Assembly: GCA_003963145.1 (NCBI GenBank)
Contig: RXJJ01000009.1
Location: forward strand, 277,287 to 341,286
Direction of reading: 5' to 3'
From: Bradyrhizobiaceae bacterium
GTDB lineage: Bacteria; Pseudomonadota; Alphaproteobacteria; Rhizobiales; Xanthobacteraceae
DNA: 64,000 nt
Made by a program: the position numbers and the translations under genes. The notes beneath the pieces are model-generated. The model worked only from the letters and a program-made list of their open reading frames with translations. It was not told where the DNA came from and did no database searches. Of the stretch, positions 17,429 through 26,507 are shown piece by piece. How positions within the stretch are numbered: the stretch's first letter is position 1; the number at the start of each line of letters is the position of its first letter.

Positions 17429-18228
17429 CACAGATTGAACTCGTCGTATCCGACGTCGACGGCACGCTCGTCACCAAGGACAAGCGCATTACGTCGGCCG
17501 CAGCCGAGGCTGTGCGAAAACTGCGGGAACGAAGTATCGCGTTTTCCGTGACCAGCAGCCGTCCTCCCTTCGGCATGCGGATGCTGTTCGATCCACTGGA
17601 CCTGCAGTTACCGATCGGTCCTTTCAATGGCAGTTCGCTGGTCAACCGCGACCTGTCCGTGGTCGAGCAGCACACGATCCCGCAGGACGCGGTGACGCGG
17701 AGCCTTGAGGTGTTCGAGGAATACGGCGTCGATATCTGGATGTTTTCCAACCAGAAATGGATGATCTTCCGCGATGACCGCCAATACGTTCCGCACGAGC
17801 AGAACACGATCCAGACGCTGCCGGTGCTTTTGGACAGGAAGACAGCGCCTCTGGATGGCATCTGCAAGCTCGTCGGTGTCAGCGCTGATTTCGACCTTCT
17901 GGCCAAATGCGAAACCGCACTGCAACCCGCGCTCGGCAAGTCCGCGCACGCGGCGCGCTCGCAGAACTATTATCTCGACGTCACTCCGCCCGGCTTCGAC
18001 AAGGGCACCTTTGTCGAATCTCTCGCGAGCCGGCTGAAAATCTCGCTCAAAAATGTCGCGACCATCGGCGATATGGCGAATGACCTGCCGATGCTTCGCA
18101 AAAGCGGCGTATCGTTCGCGATGGGCAACGCCTCCGATACCGTCAAACAGCAGACGACAAATGTCACGGCGTCAAATGCGGAAGACGGCTTCGCCAAGGC
18201 GATCGAACAAATTCTGAAGATGACCTGA
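17425..18228 (+). CDS. HAD-family (Cof/type IIB) sugar-phosphate phosphatase-like protein
   Basis: A 267-residue HAD hydrolase with the Cof arrangement: motif I VVSDVDGTLVTKDKRI (nucleophile Asp and acid/base Asp), a cap domain in the middle and the C-terminal ATIGDMANDLPMLRKSG (motif IV), followed by GVSFAMGNASDTVKQ. Family members dephosphorylate sugar phosphates or cofactors. It is the last gene of the pentose phosphate operon (ATGA with gntK), so a phosphorylated sugar or sugar acid is a likely substrate (inference). It ends three bases before the convergent GH15 gene. Confidence 0.88.
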   Translation: MTQIELVVSDVDGTLVTKDKRITSAAAEAVRKLRERSIAFSVTSSRPPFGMRMLFDPLDLQLPIGPFNGSSLVNRDLSVVEQHTIPQDAVTRSLEVFEEYGVDIWMFSNQKWMIFRDDRQYVPHEQNTIQTLPVLLDRKTAPLDGICKLVGVSADFDLLAKCETALQPALGKSAHAARSQNYYLDVTPPGFDKGTFVESLASRLKISLKNVATIGDMANDLPMLRKSGVSFAMGNASDTVKQQTTNVTASNAEDGFAKAIEQILKMT

Positions 18229-18231
18229 ATA

Positions 18232-20070
18232 TCAGGCGTCAGCGCGCTGCTTGGCTTCGGAGCGCTGCACCGCAGGCCTGTCGGGATGCAAGGCCGCGTA
18301 GATATTCTGCGCCGTATTGACCAGGGCAATATGAGTCAACGCCTGCGGAAAATTTCCGGTCTGCCGTTTGAGAATCGGATCGTATTCCTCCGCGATCAGA
18401 CCGAGATCATTCCCGACATTCGCCACACGCCAGAACAGCGTGCGCGCATCTTCCACCCGGCCGGCGAGAACGCAGGCATCGGCCAGCCACAGCGTGCAGG
18501 CCAGAAACGCCCCCTCGATCGGTTCGACCTCTCCGGGCGGCGTATAACGCGGATCGTGCCGCAGCAAGAAGCCATTGCGCATCATCTCGCGTTCGAGCGC
18601 GGCGATCGTCCCGACAATTCGCGGATCGGCGGCAGGCAGGAAACCGATGGAGGGCAACAACGCCAGACTCGCGTCCAGCGCCCGTGACCCATAACACTCG
18701 ACAAAGCTGTTCTGCCCGGAATCGAAGCCGTTGGCACAAATGTCGTGATGAATTTCGTCGCGCAGCGCGCGCCACTGATCGACCGGTCCCGCAAGCCCAA
18801 ACTGCTCGGCGCTTTTCACGCCGCGATCAAAAGCGACCCAGCACATCGCCTTTGAAAACACGTAATGCTGAGGTGATCCGCGCTTTTCCCATAACCCGGA
18901 ATCCGGCTGACGCCAAATCGTGGTCAGATGCTTGAGCAGTTCGATCTCGAGTCCCCAGGTGGAGTGATCGAGTTCGATCTTCATCACCCGCGACTGGTGG
19001 AACACGTCCATCAATTCGCCGAACACATCCAGCTGCAATTGCGCGTGCGCGGCATTGCCGAACCGCACCGGTTTTGAGCCTTCGTAACCCGGTAGCCAAT
19101 CCGCCTCCCATTCCAGAAGGCGCCGCTGCCCGGCGATGCCATACATGATTTGCATGTCGGTCGGCGACCCGGCGACCGAGCGCAAAAGCCAGTGATGCCA
19201 AGCCGTGGCTTCCTCCTGATAGCCGCTATTGAGTAGCGCCAGCAGCGTGAATGTCGCGTCGCGGAGCCAGCAATAGCGGTAGTCCCAGTTGCGTTCGCCG
19301 CCGATCTTTTCCGGCAGCGACGTCGTCGGCGCGGCGACGATGCCGCCTGTCGGCGCATAGGTCAGTGCTTTCAGCGTAATCAGCGAACGCTGGATCAGAT
19401 CGCGGCGCTTTCCCTTGAAATTGCCGCGCGCCGACCATGCACTCCAGAATGCCTCGGTTTCGTCCAGCGCCACGAACGGATCGATAGCTTCCGGCACCGG
19501 CCGGTGCGACGCTTCGTAGGTCAGCACGAACGGAACCGTTTCGCCGGCCTTCACCGTGAAATCGGCAACCGTCGTCATGTTATGGCCATGCATTTTTACC
19601 GGCGTGCGCAGCGCCACCATGTCCGGTCCAGCGATCGCAAGCATGGTGCCATCGTTGAGCCTGCGGACCCAGGGGATGCTGAAGCCGGAGCCGAAGCGCA
19701 ATACGAGTTCGCAGGTCATGTTCACCGTGCCGCGGTCGCAGCGGACCAGACGCACGATGTCGGATGCCTCGCCGCGTGGCGGCATGAAGTCGATCAGCGT
19801 CACCGAGCCTTGTTCACACTCGAAGGTGGTCTCAAGAATGAGTGTATCGCCGCTATAGGTGCGCGAACGCGAAACGACTTTGTCTTTGGGGGTCACCAGC
19901 CAGCGCCCATGCTTCGGCTCGCCGAGCAGCGCGGCGAAACACGCATCCGAATCGAAACTCGGCCAGCACAGCCAGTCGATCGAGCCGTTGCGGCAAACAA
20001 GCGCGGCGGTGAGACAATCCCCGATCAGGGCGTAATCTTCGATGGGAGACGGCAAATATCCTCGCAACAA
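18232..20070 (-). CDS. Glycoside hydrolase family 15 protein (glucoamylase/trehalase-like)
   Basis: A protein of up to 612 residues with the bacterial GH15 layout: an N-terminal beta-domain starting SPIEDYALIGDCLTAALVCR, then an (alpha/alpha)6 barrel with NWDYRYCWLRDATFTLLALL, MYGIAGQRRLLEWEADWLPGY and the C-terminal PEGLIAEEYDP-like block (here NDLGLIAEEYDPILKRQTGN). GH15 enzymes release glucose from starch, isomaltose or trehalose; many actinobacterial and proteobacterial forms are trehalases. No signal peptide is seen, so it is probably cytoplasmic. No ATG fits the N-terminus: the frame opens with TTG codons, and TTG at 20055, after GAGGATAT, gives the usual family start, so the true start may be five codons later. 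Confidence 0.85.
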   Translation of the reverse strand: MLRGYLPSPIEDYALIGDCLTAALVCRNGSIDWLCWPSFDSDACFAALLGEPKHGRWLVTPKDKVVSRSRTYSGDTLILETTFECEQGSVTLIDFMPPRGEASDIVRLVRCDRGTVNMTCELVLRFGSGFSIPWVRRLNDGTMLAIAGPDMVALRTPVKMHGHNMTTVADFTVKAGETVPFVLTYEASHRPVPEAIDPFVALDETEAFWSAWSARGNFKGKRRDLIQRSLITLKALTYAPTGGIVAAPTTSLPEKIGGERNWDYRYCWLRDATFTLLALLNSGYQEEATAWHHWLLRSVAGSPTDMQIMYGIAGQRRLLEWEADWLPGYEGSKPVRFGNAAHAQLQLDVFGELMDVFHQSRVMKIELDHSTWGLEIELLKHLTTIWRQPDSGLWEKRGSPQHYVFSKAMCWVAFDRGVKSAEQFGLAGPVDQWRALRDEIHHDICANGFDSGQNSFVECYGSRALDASLALLPSIGFLPAADPRIVGTIAALEREMMRNGFLLRHDPRYTPPGEVEPIEGAFLACTLWLADACVLAGRVEDARTLFWRVANVGNDLGLIAEEYDPILKRQTGNFPQALTHIALVNTAQNIYAALHPDRPAVQRSEAKQRADA

Positions 20071-20205
20071 AAGCGGTCAAGCAAACGACACGCCTCTTCC
20101 TTGACGTGCCGCCGAAGAGAACGCGCGGACTGCAAAAAAGTTCGCGCACGGAACCTGCGTTGCCGCGCACGATTGTTATTTTCTGTGATTTGCGGAGGTT
20201 GACGA

Positions 20206-21024
20206 CTAGGCGCCGAGAGCCTTCGCCAGCGAGACAAAGCCGTCAACATTCAGGTCGAAGAGGGGATCCGGCTTGGTGTCCGGTTTTCCGGCTGGACCGA
20301 ATTCGAGCGGGCGCGCGACAAAAGCTGTTTTCATGCCAAACGCATGCGCGGCTTTGAGATCGTATTTGTGGCAGGCCACCATCAAAATCTCGTCGGGCTT
20401 GCAATCGAGGTAGTTCACAGCAAGCTGGTAAACCGCGGGAGCCGGCTTGTAGCTTTGCGCCAGTTCGCCGGTCAGCACAGCGTCGAACGGCAGATCGGCG
20501 TGTTTCACGATCGCGATCGCCGCCGGCATACTCGCATTTGTCAGCGTTGCCAGCGTGAAGCGTTTCCGCAGACGCGTCATTCCCTCGATGGTGTCCGGCC
20601 ATGGGTCCATGCGATTCCAGGCCTGGTTGAGTTCATCGCGCTCGGCCGGCGTGAACTTGTCGGCAAGACCGCGACGCTCCAGCAGCGTGTCCAGCCCCGC
20701 GCGATAGATGCGATCGACACGGGTATAGGGCGCCTTGCCGGCGAGGACCGTATCCATGGACTGGCGATACAGGTCGCGCCACTCACTCGACACGCTCGCA
20801 AAATCCACGTCGATGTTCTTGGCCTTGAACATCGCTTCGCCCGCACGAAGCACCGGCTGATAAAAGTCGACGGTGCTGCCCTGCAGGTCGAAGGTCAGCG
20901 CCTTGATCTTGCTAAAATCCGCAGGCGGAGCGGGTACAGGCGCGGTCTGAGCCTGTACCTTCCCAACTATCGACATCGCCGCAGCGCCAGCCAGCAGGCT
21001 GCGCCGGGAAAAAGTCGTATCCAT
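20206..21024 (-). CDS. Tat-exported haloacid dehalogenase type II-like protein
   Basis: A 272-residue HAD protein with a twin-arginine leader (FSRRSLLAGAAAMSIVG, cleavage near Ala25-Gln26), unusual for a family that is normally cytoplasmic. Motif I is LTFDLQGSTVD (nucleophile Asp46; the usual Thr is Ser50). TLTNAS, SYKPAPAVY and VACHKYD follow. Compared with L-DEX YL, the Lys and Tyr are kept, but the SSN of the active site is ACH, so substrate specificity is uncertain. The ATG at 21024 has a strong AAAGGAGGA site; a longer frame upstream has none. It is the third gene of the MFS-tartrate dehydrogenase operon, 22 bases after the dehydrogenase. Confidence 0.85.
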   Translation of the reverse strand: MDTTFSRRSLLAGAAAMSIVGKVQAQTAPVPAPPADFSKIKALTFDLQGSTVDFYQPVLRAGEAMFKAKNIDVDFASVSSEWRDLYRQSMDTVLAGKAPYTRVDRIYRAGLDTLLERRGLADKFTPAERDELNQAWNRMDPWPDTIEGMTRLRKRFTLATLTNASMPAAIAIVKHADLPFDAVLTGELAQSYKPAPAVYQLAVNYLDCKPDEILMVACHKYDLKAAHAFGMKTAFVARPLEFGPAGKPDTKPDPLFDLNVDGFVSLAKALGA

Positions 21025-21046
21025 GAGCCGTCCTCCTTTTTTTATT

Positions 21047-22120
21047 TTAAACGTTCGACGAATGAATCTCCGACACAACCGCTTCGGTGACGTCCTTGGT
21101 GTTGTTTTTGCCGCCAACGTCGGGGGTCAAAATGCCCGCACCGGTCACTTTCTCCACCGCGCGCATCAGACGCGACGCGCCATCCATCTCGCCAAGATGT
21201 TCGAGCATCTGCACGGCCGTCCAGAAGCTCGCGACCGGGTTGGCAATACCCTTGCCGGTGATGTCGAAGGCCGAACCGTGGATCGGCTCGAACATCGAGG
21301 GGTAACGGCGCTCGGGATCGATATTGGCGGTCGGCGCCACGCCGAGGCTGCCGGCCAGCGCACCCGCGAGGTCGGAGAGAATGTCGGCCTGAAGGTTCGA
21401 GGCGACGATGGTGTCGAGACTCTTGGGATTGAGCGTCATACGAACGGTCATGGCGTCAACAAGTGTCTTGTCCCATGTCACATCCGGGAATTCCTTCGAG
21501 ATTTCCTCGGCGATCTCGTCCCACATCACCATGGCATGGCGCTGCGCATTCGACTTGGTCGAAACTGTCAGATGCTTGCGCGGCCGGCTTTGTGCCACCT
21601 TGAATGCGAAGCGCATCACCCGCTCGACGCCGATACGGGTGAAAACGGCGGTCTCGGTCGCGACTTCCTCCGGCAGCCCGCGATGAACGCGTCCGCCATT
21701 GCCGGCATATTCGCCTTCCGAATTCTCGCGAATGATCACCCAGTCGAGATCGCCGGGACCGACATTGCGCAGCGGCGAGGTGATGCCGGGCAGGATCTTG
21801 GTCGGGCGCACGTTGGCGTATTGATCAAAGCCCTGGCAGATCGGCAGGCGCAGTCCCCACAGCGTAATATGGTCCGGAACATCCGGCGCGCCAACCGCAC
21901 CGAAATAGATCGCGTCGAACGGCTTGAGCTGCTTGAGGCCATCGGCCGGCATCATCACGCCGTGCTTCTTGTAATAATCCGAGCCCCAGTCGAATGTCTT
22001 GAAATTGAATTTAACATCACCGAGCCGCTTTTGCAGCGCCTCGAGCACGGTCACGCCCGCAGCGATAACCTCGGGGCCGATGCCGTCGGCCGGGATGGCC
22101 GCGATGGAATATTCACGCAT
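21047..22120 (-). CDS. Tartrate dehydrogenase/D-malate dehydrogenase-like enzyme
   Basis: A 357-residue member of the isocitrate/isopropylmalate dehydrogenase family, best fitting the tartrate/D-malate group: IAAIPADGIGPEVIAAG at the start, TLWGLRLPICQGFDQYANVRP (substrate arginines), RENSEGEYAGNGGRVHRG, SKSNAQRHAMVMWDE and the NAD-binding GSAFDITGKGIANP. It would oxidise a 2-hydroxy (di)carboxylic acid with NAD+ and a divalent metal, either with or without decarboxylation. ATG at 22120 is well placed after AAGGAG; the GTG three bases earlier is an alternative. It lies between the MFS carrier and the Tat-exported HAD protein in one operon. Confidence 0.9.
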   Translation of the reverse strand: MREYSIAAIPADGIGPEVIAAGVTVLEALQKRLGDVKFNFKTFDWGSDYYKKHGVMMPADGLKQLKPFDAIYFGAVGAPDVPDHITLWGLRLPICQGFDQYANVRPTKILPGITSPLRNVGPGDLDWVIIRENSEGEYAGNGGRVHRGLPEEVATETAVFTRIGVERVMRFAFKVAQSRPRKHLTVSTKSNAQRHAMVMWDEIAEEISKEFPDVTWDKTLVDAMTVRMTLNPKSLDTIVASNLQADILSDLAGALAGSLGVAPTANIDPERRYPSMFEPIHGSAFDITGKGIANPVASFWTAVQMLEHLGEMDGASRLMRAVEKVTGAGILTPDVGGKNNTKDVTEAVVSEIHSSNV

Positions 22121-22191
22121 CACTTGGTCTCCTTATCTGGGTGGGCGCCGGCTCGGACGAACCGGGCTGAAGTCGAATGGGTGCCTTAAAA

Positions 22192-23502
22192 CTAGCGCTG
22201 ATTTTCGGCCAGCTTCGTCGCGGCCGTGGCGGCATTTCGTCCCGAGCGTGAAAGGGCAAGCGTTATGATCGCCGACAGCGTGAGCAGACCGGCAACGAAA
22301 TAAAGACCGCCTGCGAAGCTGCCGGTGAGATCCTTGATCCACCCGATCATCGCAGGCCCGGCGAAGCCGCCAAGATTGCCGATCGAATTGATGGTGGCAA
22401 TGCCGGTCGCAGCCGCCGAGCCGGACAGGAACAGTGTCGGCATGCTCCACAGCGGCGGCTTCGAGCAACTGACGCCGACATTTACAACAGTCAGCGCCAC
22501 CAGGACAGCGACGACGCCGCTCGCAAATCCGGCGAAGATCAATCCGGCCGCCGCAAACAGACACATCAGTACGACATGCCAAGTGCGCTCGTTGGTGCGA
22601 TCCGAATGGCGCGCCCACAACACCATGGCAACGACAGCGACGATCGCCGGGATCGCGTTGACAAAGCCGATCTGCAGGGAAGACAGGCCGAACGCCTTGA
22701 TGATCTGAGGCGACCAGATGCCGAGCGTGTAAAGACCCGCGGAGGTGCCGAAATAGACCAGCGCCAACGCCAGCACCCGCATGTCGGCAAGACCGCGCCA
22801 GATGCTGTGGCTCGCGGTGCCGGCTTTCGCAGCGTTTTCGGACGCCATGGCGTCGACCAGCCATTTGCGCTCGGAATCGTCGAGCCACATTGCTTTTTCG
22901 GGACGGTCGGTGAGGAAAAAGAGCACGACAATGCCAAGAAGCACGGCGGGAATGGCTTCGATGATGAACATCCATTGCCATCCCGCAAACCCCATAATCC
23001 CGTGCATTTGCAGCAGCGCGCCGGAAACGGGCGATCCAAGCGCCGTGGAGAGCGGCGCCGCCGCCATGAACACCGCCGTGACCGCCGCGCGGTTGCGGGC
23101 CGGGAACCAGTAGCTCAGATACAGGATGATGCCGGGAAAAAATCCGGCTTCGGCGGCGCCAAGCAGGAAGCGCAGGACATAGAAGCTGGTGGCACCGGTG
23201 ATGAACGCCATGCCGCCGGAGATCAGGCCCCAGGTAATCATGACGCGTGCGATCCAGATCCGTGCCCCGAATTTGTGAAGCGCGATGTTGGATGGCACCT
23301 CAAAGAGGAAATAGCCGAAGAAGAAAATGCCGGCGCCAAAGCCAAAGACCGATGGCGAAAAGCCGAGATCCTTGTTCATCGTCAGTGCCGCGAAGCCGAT
23401 GTTCACGCGATCGATGAAGGCGATGAAATAGAGGAGCATCACAAACGGAACGATGCGAATCGTAATCTTGCGCAGCACGCGCGCTTCAAGTTCGGTCGCC
23501 AT
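22192..23502 (-). CDS. MFS transporter, anion:cation symporter type
   Basis: A 436-residue protein with 12 predicted membrane spans and the ACS-family pattern (MLLYFIAFIDRVNIGFAAL; EVPSNIALHKFGARIW; GAAEAGFFPGIILYLSYWFP). These carriers import organic anions such as tartrate, phthalate, glucarate or hydroxyphenylacetate. The start at 23502 follows AAGGAGAAAACGG; an open frame reaching 24180 runs through the LysR gene on the other strand and is not real. The tartrate dehydrogenase gene downstream suggests a hydroxy-dicarboxylate substrate (inference). Confidence 0.9.
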   Translation of the reverse strand: MATELEARVLRKITIRIVPFVMLLYFIAFIDRVNIGFAALTMNKDLGFSPSVFGFGAGIFFFGYFLFEVPSNIALHKFGARIWIARVMITWGLISGGMAFITGATSFYVLRFLLGAAEAGFFPGIILYLSYWFPARNRAAVTAVFMAAAPLSTALGSPVSGALLQMHGIMGFAGWQWMFIIEAIPAVLLGIVVLFFLTDRPEKAMWLDDSERKWLVDAMASENAAKAGTASHSIWRGLADMRVLALALVYFGTSAGLYTLGIWSPQIIKAFGLSSLQIGFVNAIPAIVAVVAMVLWARHSDRTNERTWHVVLMCLFAAAGLIFAGFASGVVAVLVALTVVNVGVSCSKPPLWSMPTLFLSGSAAATGIATINSIGNLGGFAGPAMIGWIKDLTGSFAGGLYFVAGLLTLSAIITLALSRSGRNAATAATKLAENQR

Positions 23503-23602
23503 CCGTTTTCTCCTTGCTGCGTTCCCGACGTTTCTTTGAACCCGAGCGGGTTCTTGCGGGAGAACTTGCGGGCAAGCGCGGCTGGACCTCAATTGCCTGT
23601 GG

Positions 23603-23625
23603 ATTATACAAATAAATGATATAAT
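23603..23625. promoter_or_regulatory. Candidate LysR operator, ATTATA-N11-TATAAT
   Basis: A perfect six-base inverted repeat with an 11-base centre lies between the divergent MFS operon and LysR gene, 22 bases before the LysR start. Dyads with T-N11-A spacing are normal for LysR autoregulation, though TATAAT could also be a -10 box for the LysR gene. Confidence 0.45.
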
Positions 23626-23646
23626 AAGAAGCAGGAGACAAGTTCG

Positions 23647-24561
23647 ATGGATTTGCACCAGTTGCGCTGCTTTGTGGCCGTCGCGGAAGACCTTCATTTC
23701 GGCCACGCCGCCCATCGCCTGGAAATGCTGCCCTCTGCCCTTGGACGCCATGTCCGGCTGCTCGAAGAAGATCTGGGCACGCGCCTGATGACACGCACCA
23801 CGCGCAGCGTCGCCCTGACGGAGGACGGCGCGATGCTTTTGAAGGAAGCGCGGCTGTTGCTGGCACAGGCCGACGATCTGTCGGCAAGCTTTCGCGCCCG
23901 CGCGCGCGCCAACACATCGTCCCTGAGGGTCGGTGCAATCGACAGCGCCGCCGCCGGCCTTTTGCCGATGCTGCTTCACGACTTTCGCGAGAGCGAACCC
24001 GACATCACGGTCAATCTGACGGAAGACAAATCGATCCGCCTGCTCCCGCGCCTTCTCTCGGGACGGATTGATCTGGCCTTTATCAGGCTGCCTGAAAAGC
24101 CGGACAAGCGGCTGGAATTCCAGTTCCTGTTTCATGAAACAGCCGTTGTCGCGCTGTCGGACCGGCACCGACTCGCCCACCGCAAGCAGCTCTCGATTCC
24201 GGATCTTGCAGATGAACCTCTGATCGTTCCGGAAAGACGATCACGGCCGCACAGCCACGATCTGACAATCAAGCTGTTCAGCGAGGCCGGCCTGCAGGCG
24301 CGGATCGCGCAGATTGCCGACGAGAAACAGACGATCGTCAATCTCGTCGCCGCCGAACTCGGCATCGCCATCGTCCCGCGCTGGACGTCTCGCATGGCGC
24401 CCAAGGGCGTGCGCTTCGTTCCGCTGAAAGCGCAGGACAAGGCCACGATGAAAAAGTTGCCACTTGCGGCGGCATGGCTGGCAAACTCGCGCGACCGCAT
24501 TCGCGACAACATGATCGAAACCCTGCGGCTGCATCTTCAGAACTATGCGGACAAGGCATGA
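23647..24561 (+). CDS. LysR family regulator, divergent from the MFS-dehydrogenase operon
   Basis: A 304-residue LysR protein starting [25 protein letters not shown], with the helix-turn-helix in residues about 1-60 and an effector domain of the BenM/CatM type behind it ([19 protein letters not shown]). The pattern LHFGHAA is typical of the subgroup regulating aromatic-acid or dicarboxylate genes. AGCAGGAGACAAGTTCG precedes the start. It is 144 bases from the divergent MFS gene and probably controls it. Confidence 0.92.
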   Translation: MDLHQLRCFVAVAEDLHFGHAAHRLEMLPSALGRHVRLLEEDLGTRLMTRTTRSVALTEDGAMLLKEARLLLAQADDLSASFRARARANTSSLRVGAIDSAAAGLLPMLLHDFRESEPDITVNLTEDKSIRLLPRLLSGRIDLAFIRLPEKPDKRLEFQFLFHETAVVALSDRHRLAHRKQLSIPDLADEPLIVPERRSRPHSHDLTIKLFSEAGLQARIAQIADEKQTIVNLVAAELGIAIVPRWTSRMAPKGVRFVPLKAQDKATMKKLPLAAAWLANSRDRIRDNMIETLRLHLQNYADKA

Positions 24562-24693
24562 AAACAGAGAGCGCGCGGGCTTCCGAAACGCTCTTCACCG
24601 GCCCTGTACCAGTTGAAACGCCTGCCGGAACGGGGCATACCGAACCGGCCCTCTCCGCTTCGCCGGATGCCTGGCTCATCAAGAAAGACTTCG

Positions 24694-25575
24694 ATGAACG
24701 TCAGCGTCGTCATTGTGACCTACAATTCGCAGGACTGCATTGCGGCCTGTGTCGCATCGGTCCTGACGCAAACCGGCGTGACATTCGAGATCATCGTCGT
24801 CGATAACGCGAGCGCTGACGGGACACTGGCGCGCCTGAAAACGCTCGACGTTAAAACCATCGCGAGTCCTGAAAATCTCGGTTTCGGACGCGGCTGCAAT
24901 CTCGGTTTTGCTCAGGCCACGGGACGCTATGTTTATCTTCTTAATCCCGATGCCTATCTGGTCGGGAATAGTTCGCTCGCGGATTTATGCCAGGCCATGG
25001 ACGATCATTCCGCATGGGGCATGGCCGGAACGATGGTTTGCGACGCTGACGGCAAGATCGAAAGCGAACCGCAGGTCCAATATCCCGGGCAGCGTCATGT
25101 CAGCCGCGACTTTTCAAAACTGCCGGGACGCATCGCATGGGTCATCGGAGCCAGCATGTTCGTCCGCAGCGACATCTACCGAGAGCTCGGCGGCTTCGAT
25201 CCGGACTTTTTTCTTTACGGCGAAGAGACGGACTTCTGCCTGCGCCTGCGCGAACTCGGCTACGAGATCGGTTACGTTCCCGAGGTGACGCTAAGACATA
25301 TCGGGGGCGCCAGCTCGCATGGCGTCGATCCCTACGTTGTCTCGGTACGAAAGCAAAAAGGCATTCTCAATTTCAGGCGCAAGCACTACGCACCCGAAGA
25401 TGTCGACTACTTGACCCGACGGGATTTGAACCGAGCGCGCTTCCGGGCGCTGGCCAATTCGTTATTAGGACTATTGCAGCCGGCCCATTCGCGTGCCTGG
25501 GAGAAAAGCCGGCGGTATCGCGGCATCTGGGAGACATCCAGAGCCTTCCTGTCGAGAACCGATCGGACGCCTTAA
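24694..25575 (+). CDS. Family 2 glycosyltransferase
   Basis: A 293-residue GT-A fold enzyme: VSVVIVTYNSQDCIAACVASVL (nucleotide-binding start), VVDNASADGT, NLGFGRGCNLGFAQATGRYVYLLNPDAYL (metal-binding segment) and GGFDPDFFLYGEETDFCLRLRELGY (acceptor/catalytic region), as in rhamnosyl- and other O-antigen/EPS transferases. The ATG at 24694 gives the normal family N-terminus; the frame opens earlier at 24613 without a family match. No other polysaccharide gene lies beside it, so its acceptor cannot be inferred. Confidence 0.88.
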   Translation: MNVSVVIVTYNSQDCIAACVASVLTQTGVTFEIIVVDNASADGTLARLKTLDVKTIASPENLGFGRGCNLGFAQATGRYVYLLNPDAYLVGNSSLADLCQAMDDHSAWGMAGTMVCDADGKIESEPQVQYPGQRHVSRDFSKLPGRIAWVIGASMFVRSDIYRELGGFDPDFFLYGEETDFCLRLRELGYEIGYVPEVTLRHIGGASSHGVDPYVVSVRKQKGILNFRRKHYAPEDVDYLTRRDLNRARFRALANSLLGLLQPAHSRAWEKSRRYRGIWETSRAFLSRTDRTP

Positions 25576-25596
25576 CGGGTTTTCCGTTATTCGGGC

Positions 25597-26319
25597 TCAG
25601 CCCGACACCAGCACCAATGCCAGCACGGCCATGTAATGGCACGCGGCAGCGGCCAGCACGAAGCTATGCCAGATCGCATTCTGGAACCGCAGACGCTGCC
25701 AGGCGTGAAAGATCACGCCGAACGTGTACAGCGCGCCGCCGGCGCAGATGAACCACATCGTGGTGCTCGGCAAGGATGACGACAGGCTGTCATAGGCCAC
25801 CACCCCGCTCCATCCCATTGCAAGGTAAAGACCGATCGACAGTTTTTCGAACCGGCCCGGCATCAAAATTTTCAGGCCAATACCGAGAATGGCGACTGAC
25901 CAGACGCCGATCAGCAGCGCAGCGCCGATAAAGCCGTCATGCAATTTCGCGAGGAAGGGGGTGTAGGTCGCGGCGATCAGAACGAAGATCGCGGAGTGAT
26001 CGACGCTGCGCAAAACCCATTTTGCCGGCGAGACCGGCCACAGATTATAGCTTGCCGAAATCGCCAGCATCGCGACGAGGCCCGCGGCATAGACCGCGAC
26101 CGAGACGAGTTGCGCCGTGGTGGTCGCATAGATCGCAGCCAGCGCGAGCAGAACGAGGACGGCAATGACGCTCAGCGCAATGCCGAGCAGATGGACGATG
26201 CCGTCGGCAATGATTTCATGCGGATCGTAATCCCAGCGAACGAGTCCCGAACGCGTCACGAACGGAACGTATTCGGGCTCCCGCAGGCGAAAGCTTTTTA
26301 AGACCCTCAAAAATCTCAT
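25597..26319 (-). CDS. Hemolysin III / PAQR-family membrane protein
   Basis: A 240-residue protein with seven predicted membrane segments. Family blocks are visible: DPHEIIADGIVHLLGIALS (first conserved His), RSVDHSAIFVLIAATYTPF (Ser/Asp/His) and FHAWQRLRFQNAIWHSFVLAAAACHYMAV (two His), the putative metal site shared with eukaryotic PAQR receptors. In bacteria the family (YqfA/HlyIII) affects membrane energetics or lipid state; cytolysis is not its proven general role. It converges with the glycosyltransferase gene. Confidence 0.88.
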   Translation of the reverse strand: MRFLRVLKSFRLREPEYVPFVTRSGLVRWDYDPHEIIADGIVHLLGIALSVIAVLVLLALAAIYATTTAQLVSVAVYAAGLVAMLAISASYNLWPVSPAKWVLRSVDHSAIFVLIAATYTPFLAKLHDGFIGAALLIGVWSVAILGIGLKILMPGRFEKLSIGLYLAMGWSGVVAYDSLSSSLPSTTMWFICAGGALYTFGVIFHAWQRLRFQNAIWHSFVLAAAACHYMAVLALVLVSG

Positions 26320-26507
26320 CTGTCGATCGTCCGCCCGTAACGGTTAATTTTCCTGCTCAATACCTACACCAGAAGATGGCGACGTCACGGCCCCCGTCAT
26401 CAAGATTCATGACAGGACTGAAACTTGATTTATGCTCCGGGCATCGCCAGCTTCATAAAAGCGTTGCGCCGCTGCGGGATCATTTTTTCAGTCATTGTCA
26501 GGACGGA

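Noticed and set aside
22192..24180. 662-residue reading of the MFS frame
   Set aside because: The first 226 codons lie opposite the LysR gene and have no family match; the carrier starts at 23502 with AAGGAG.
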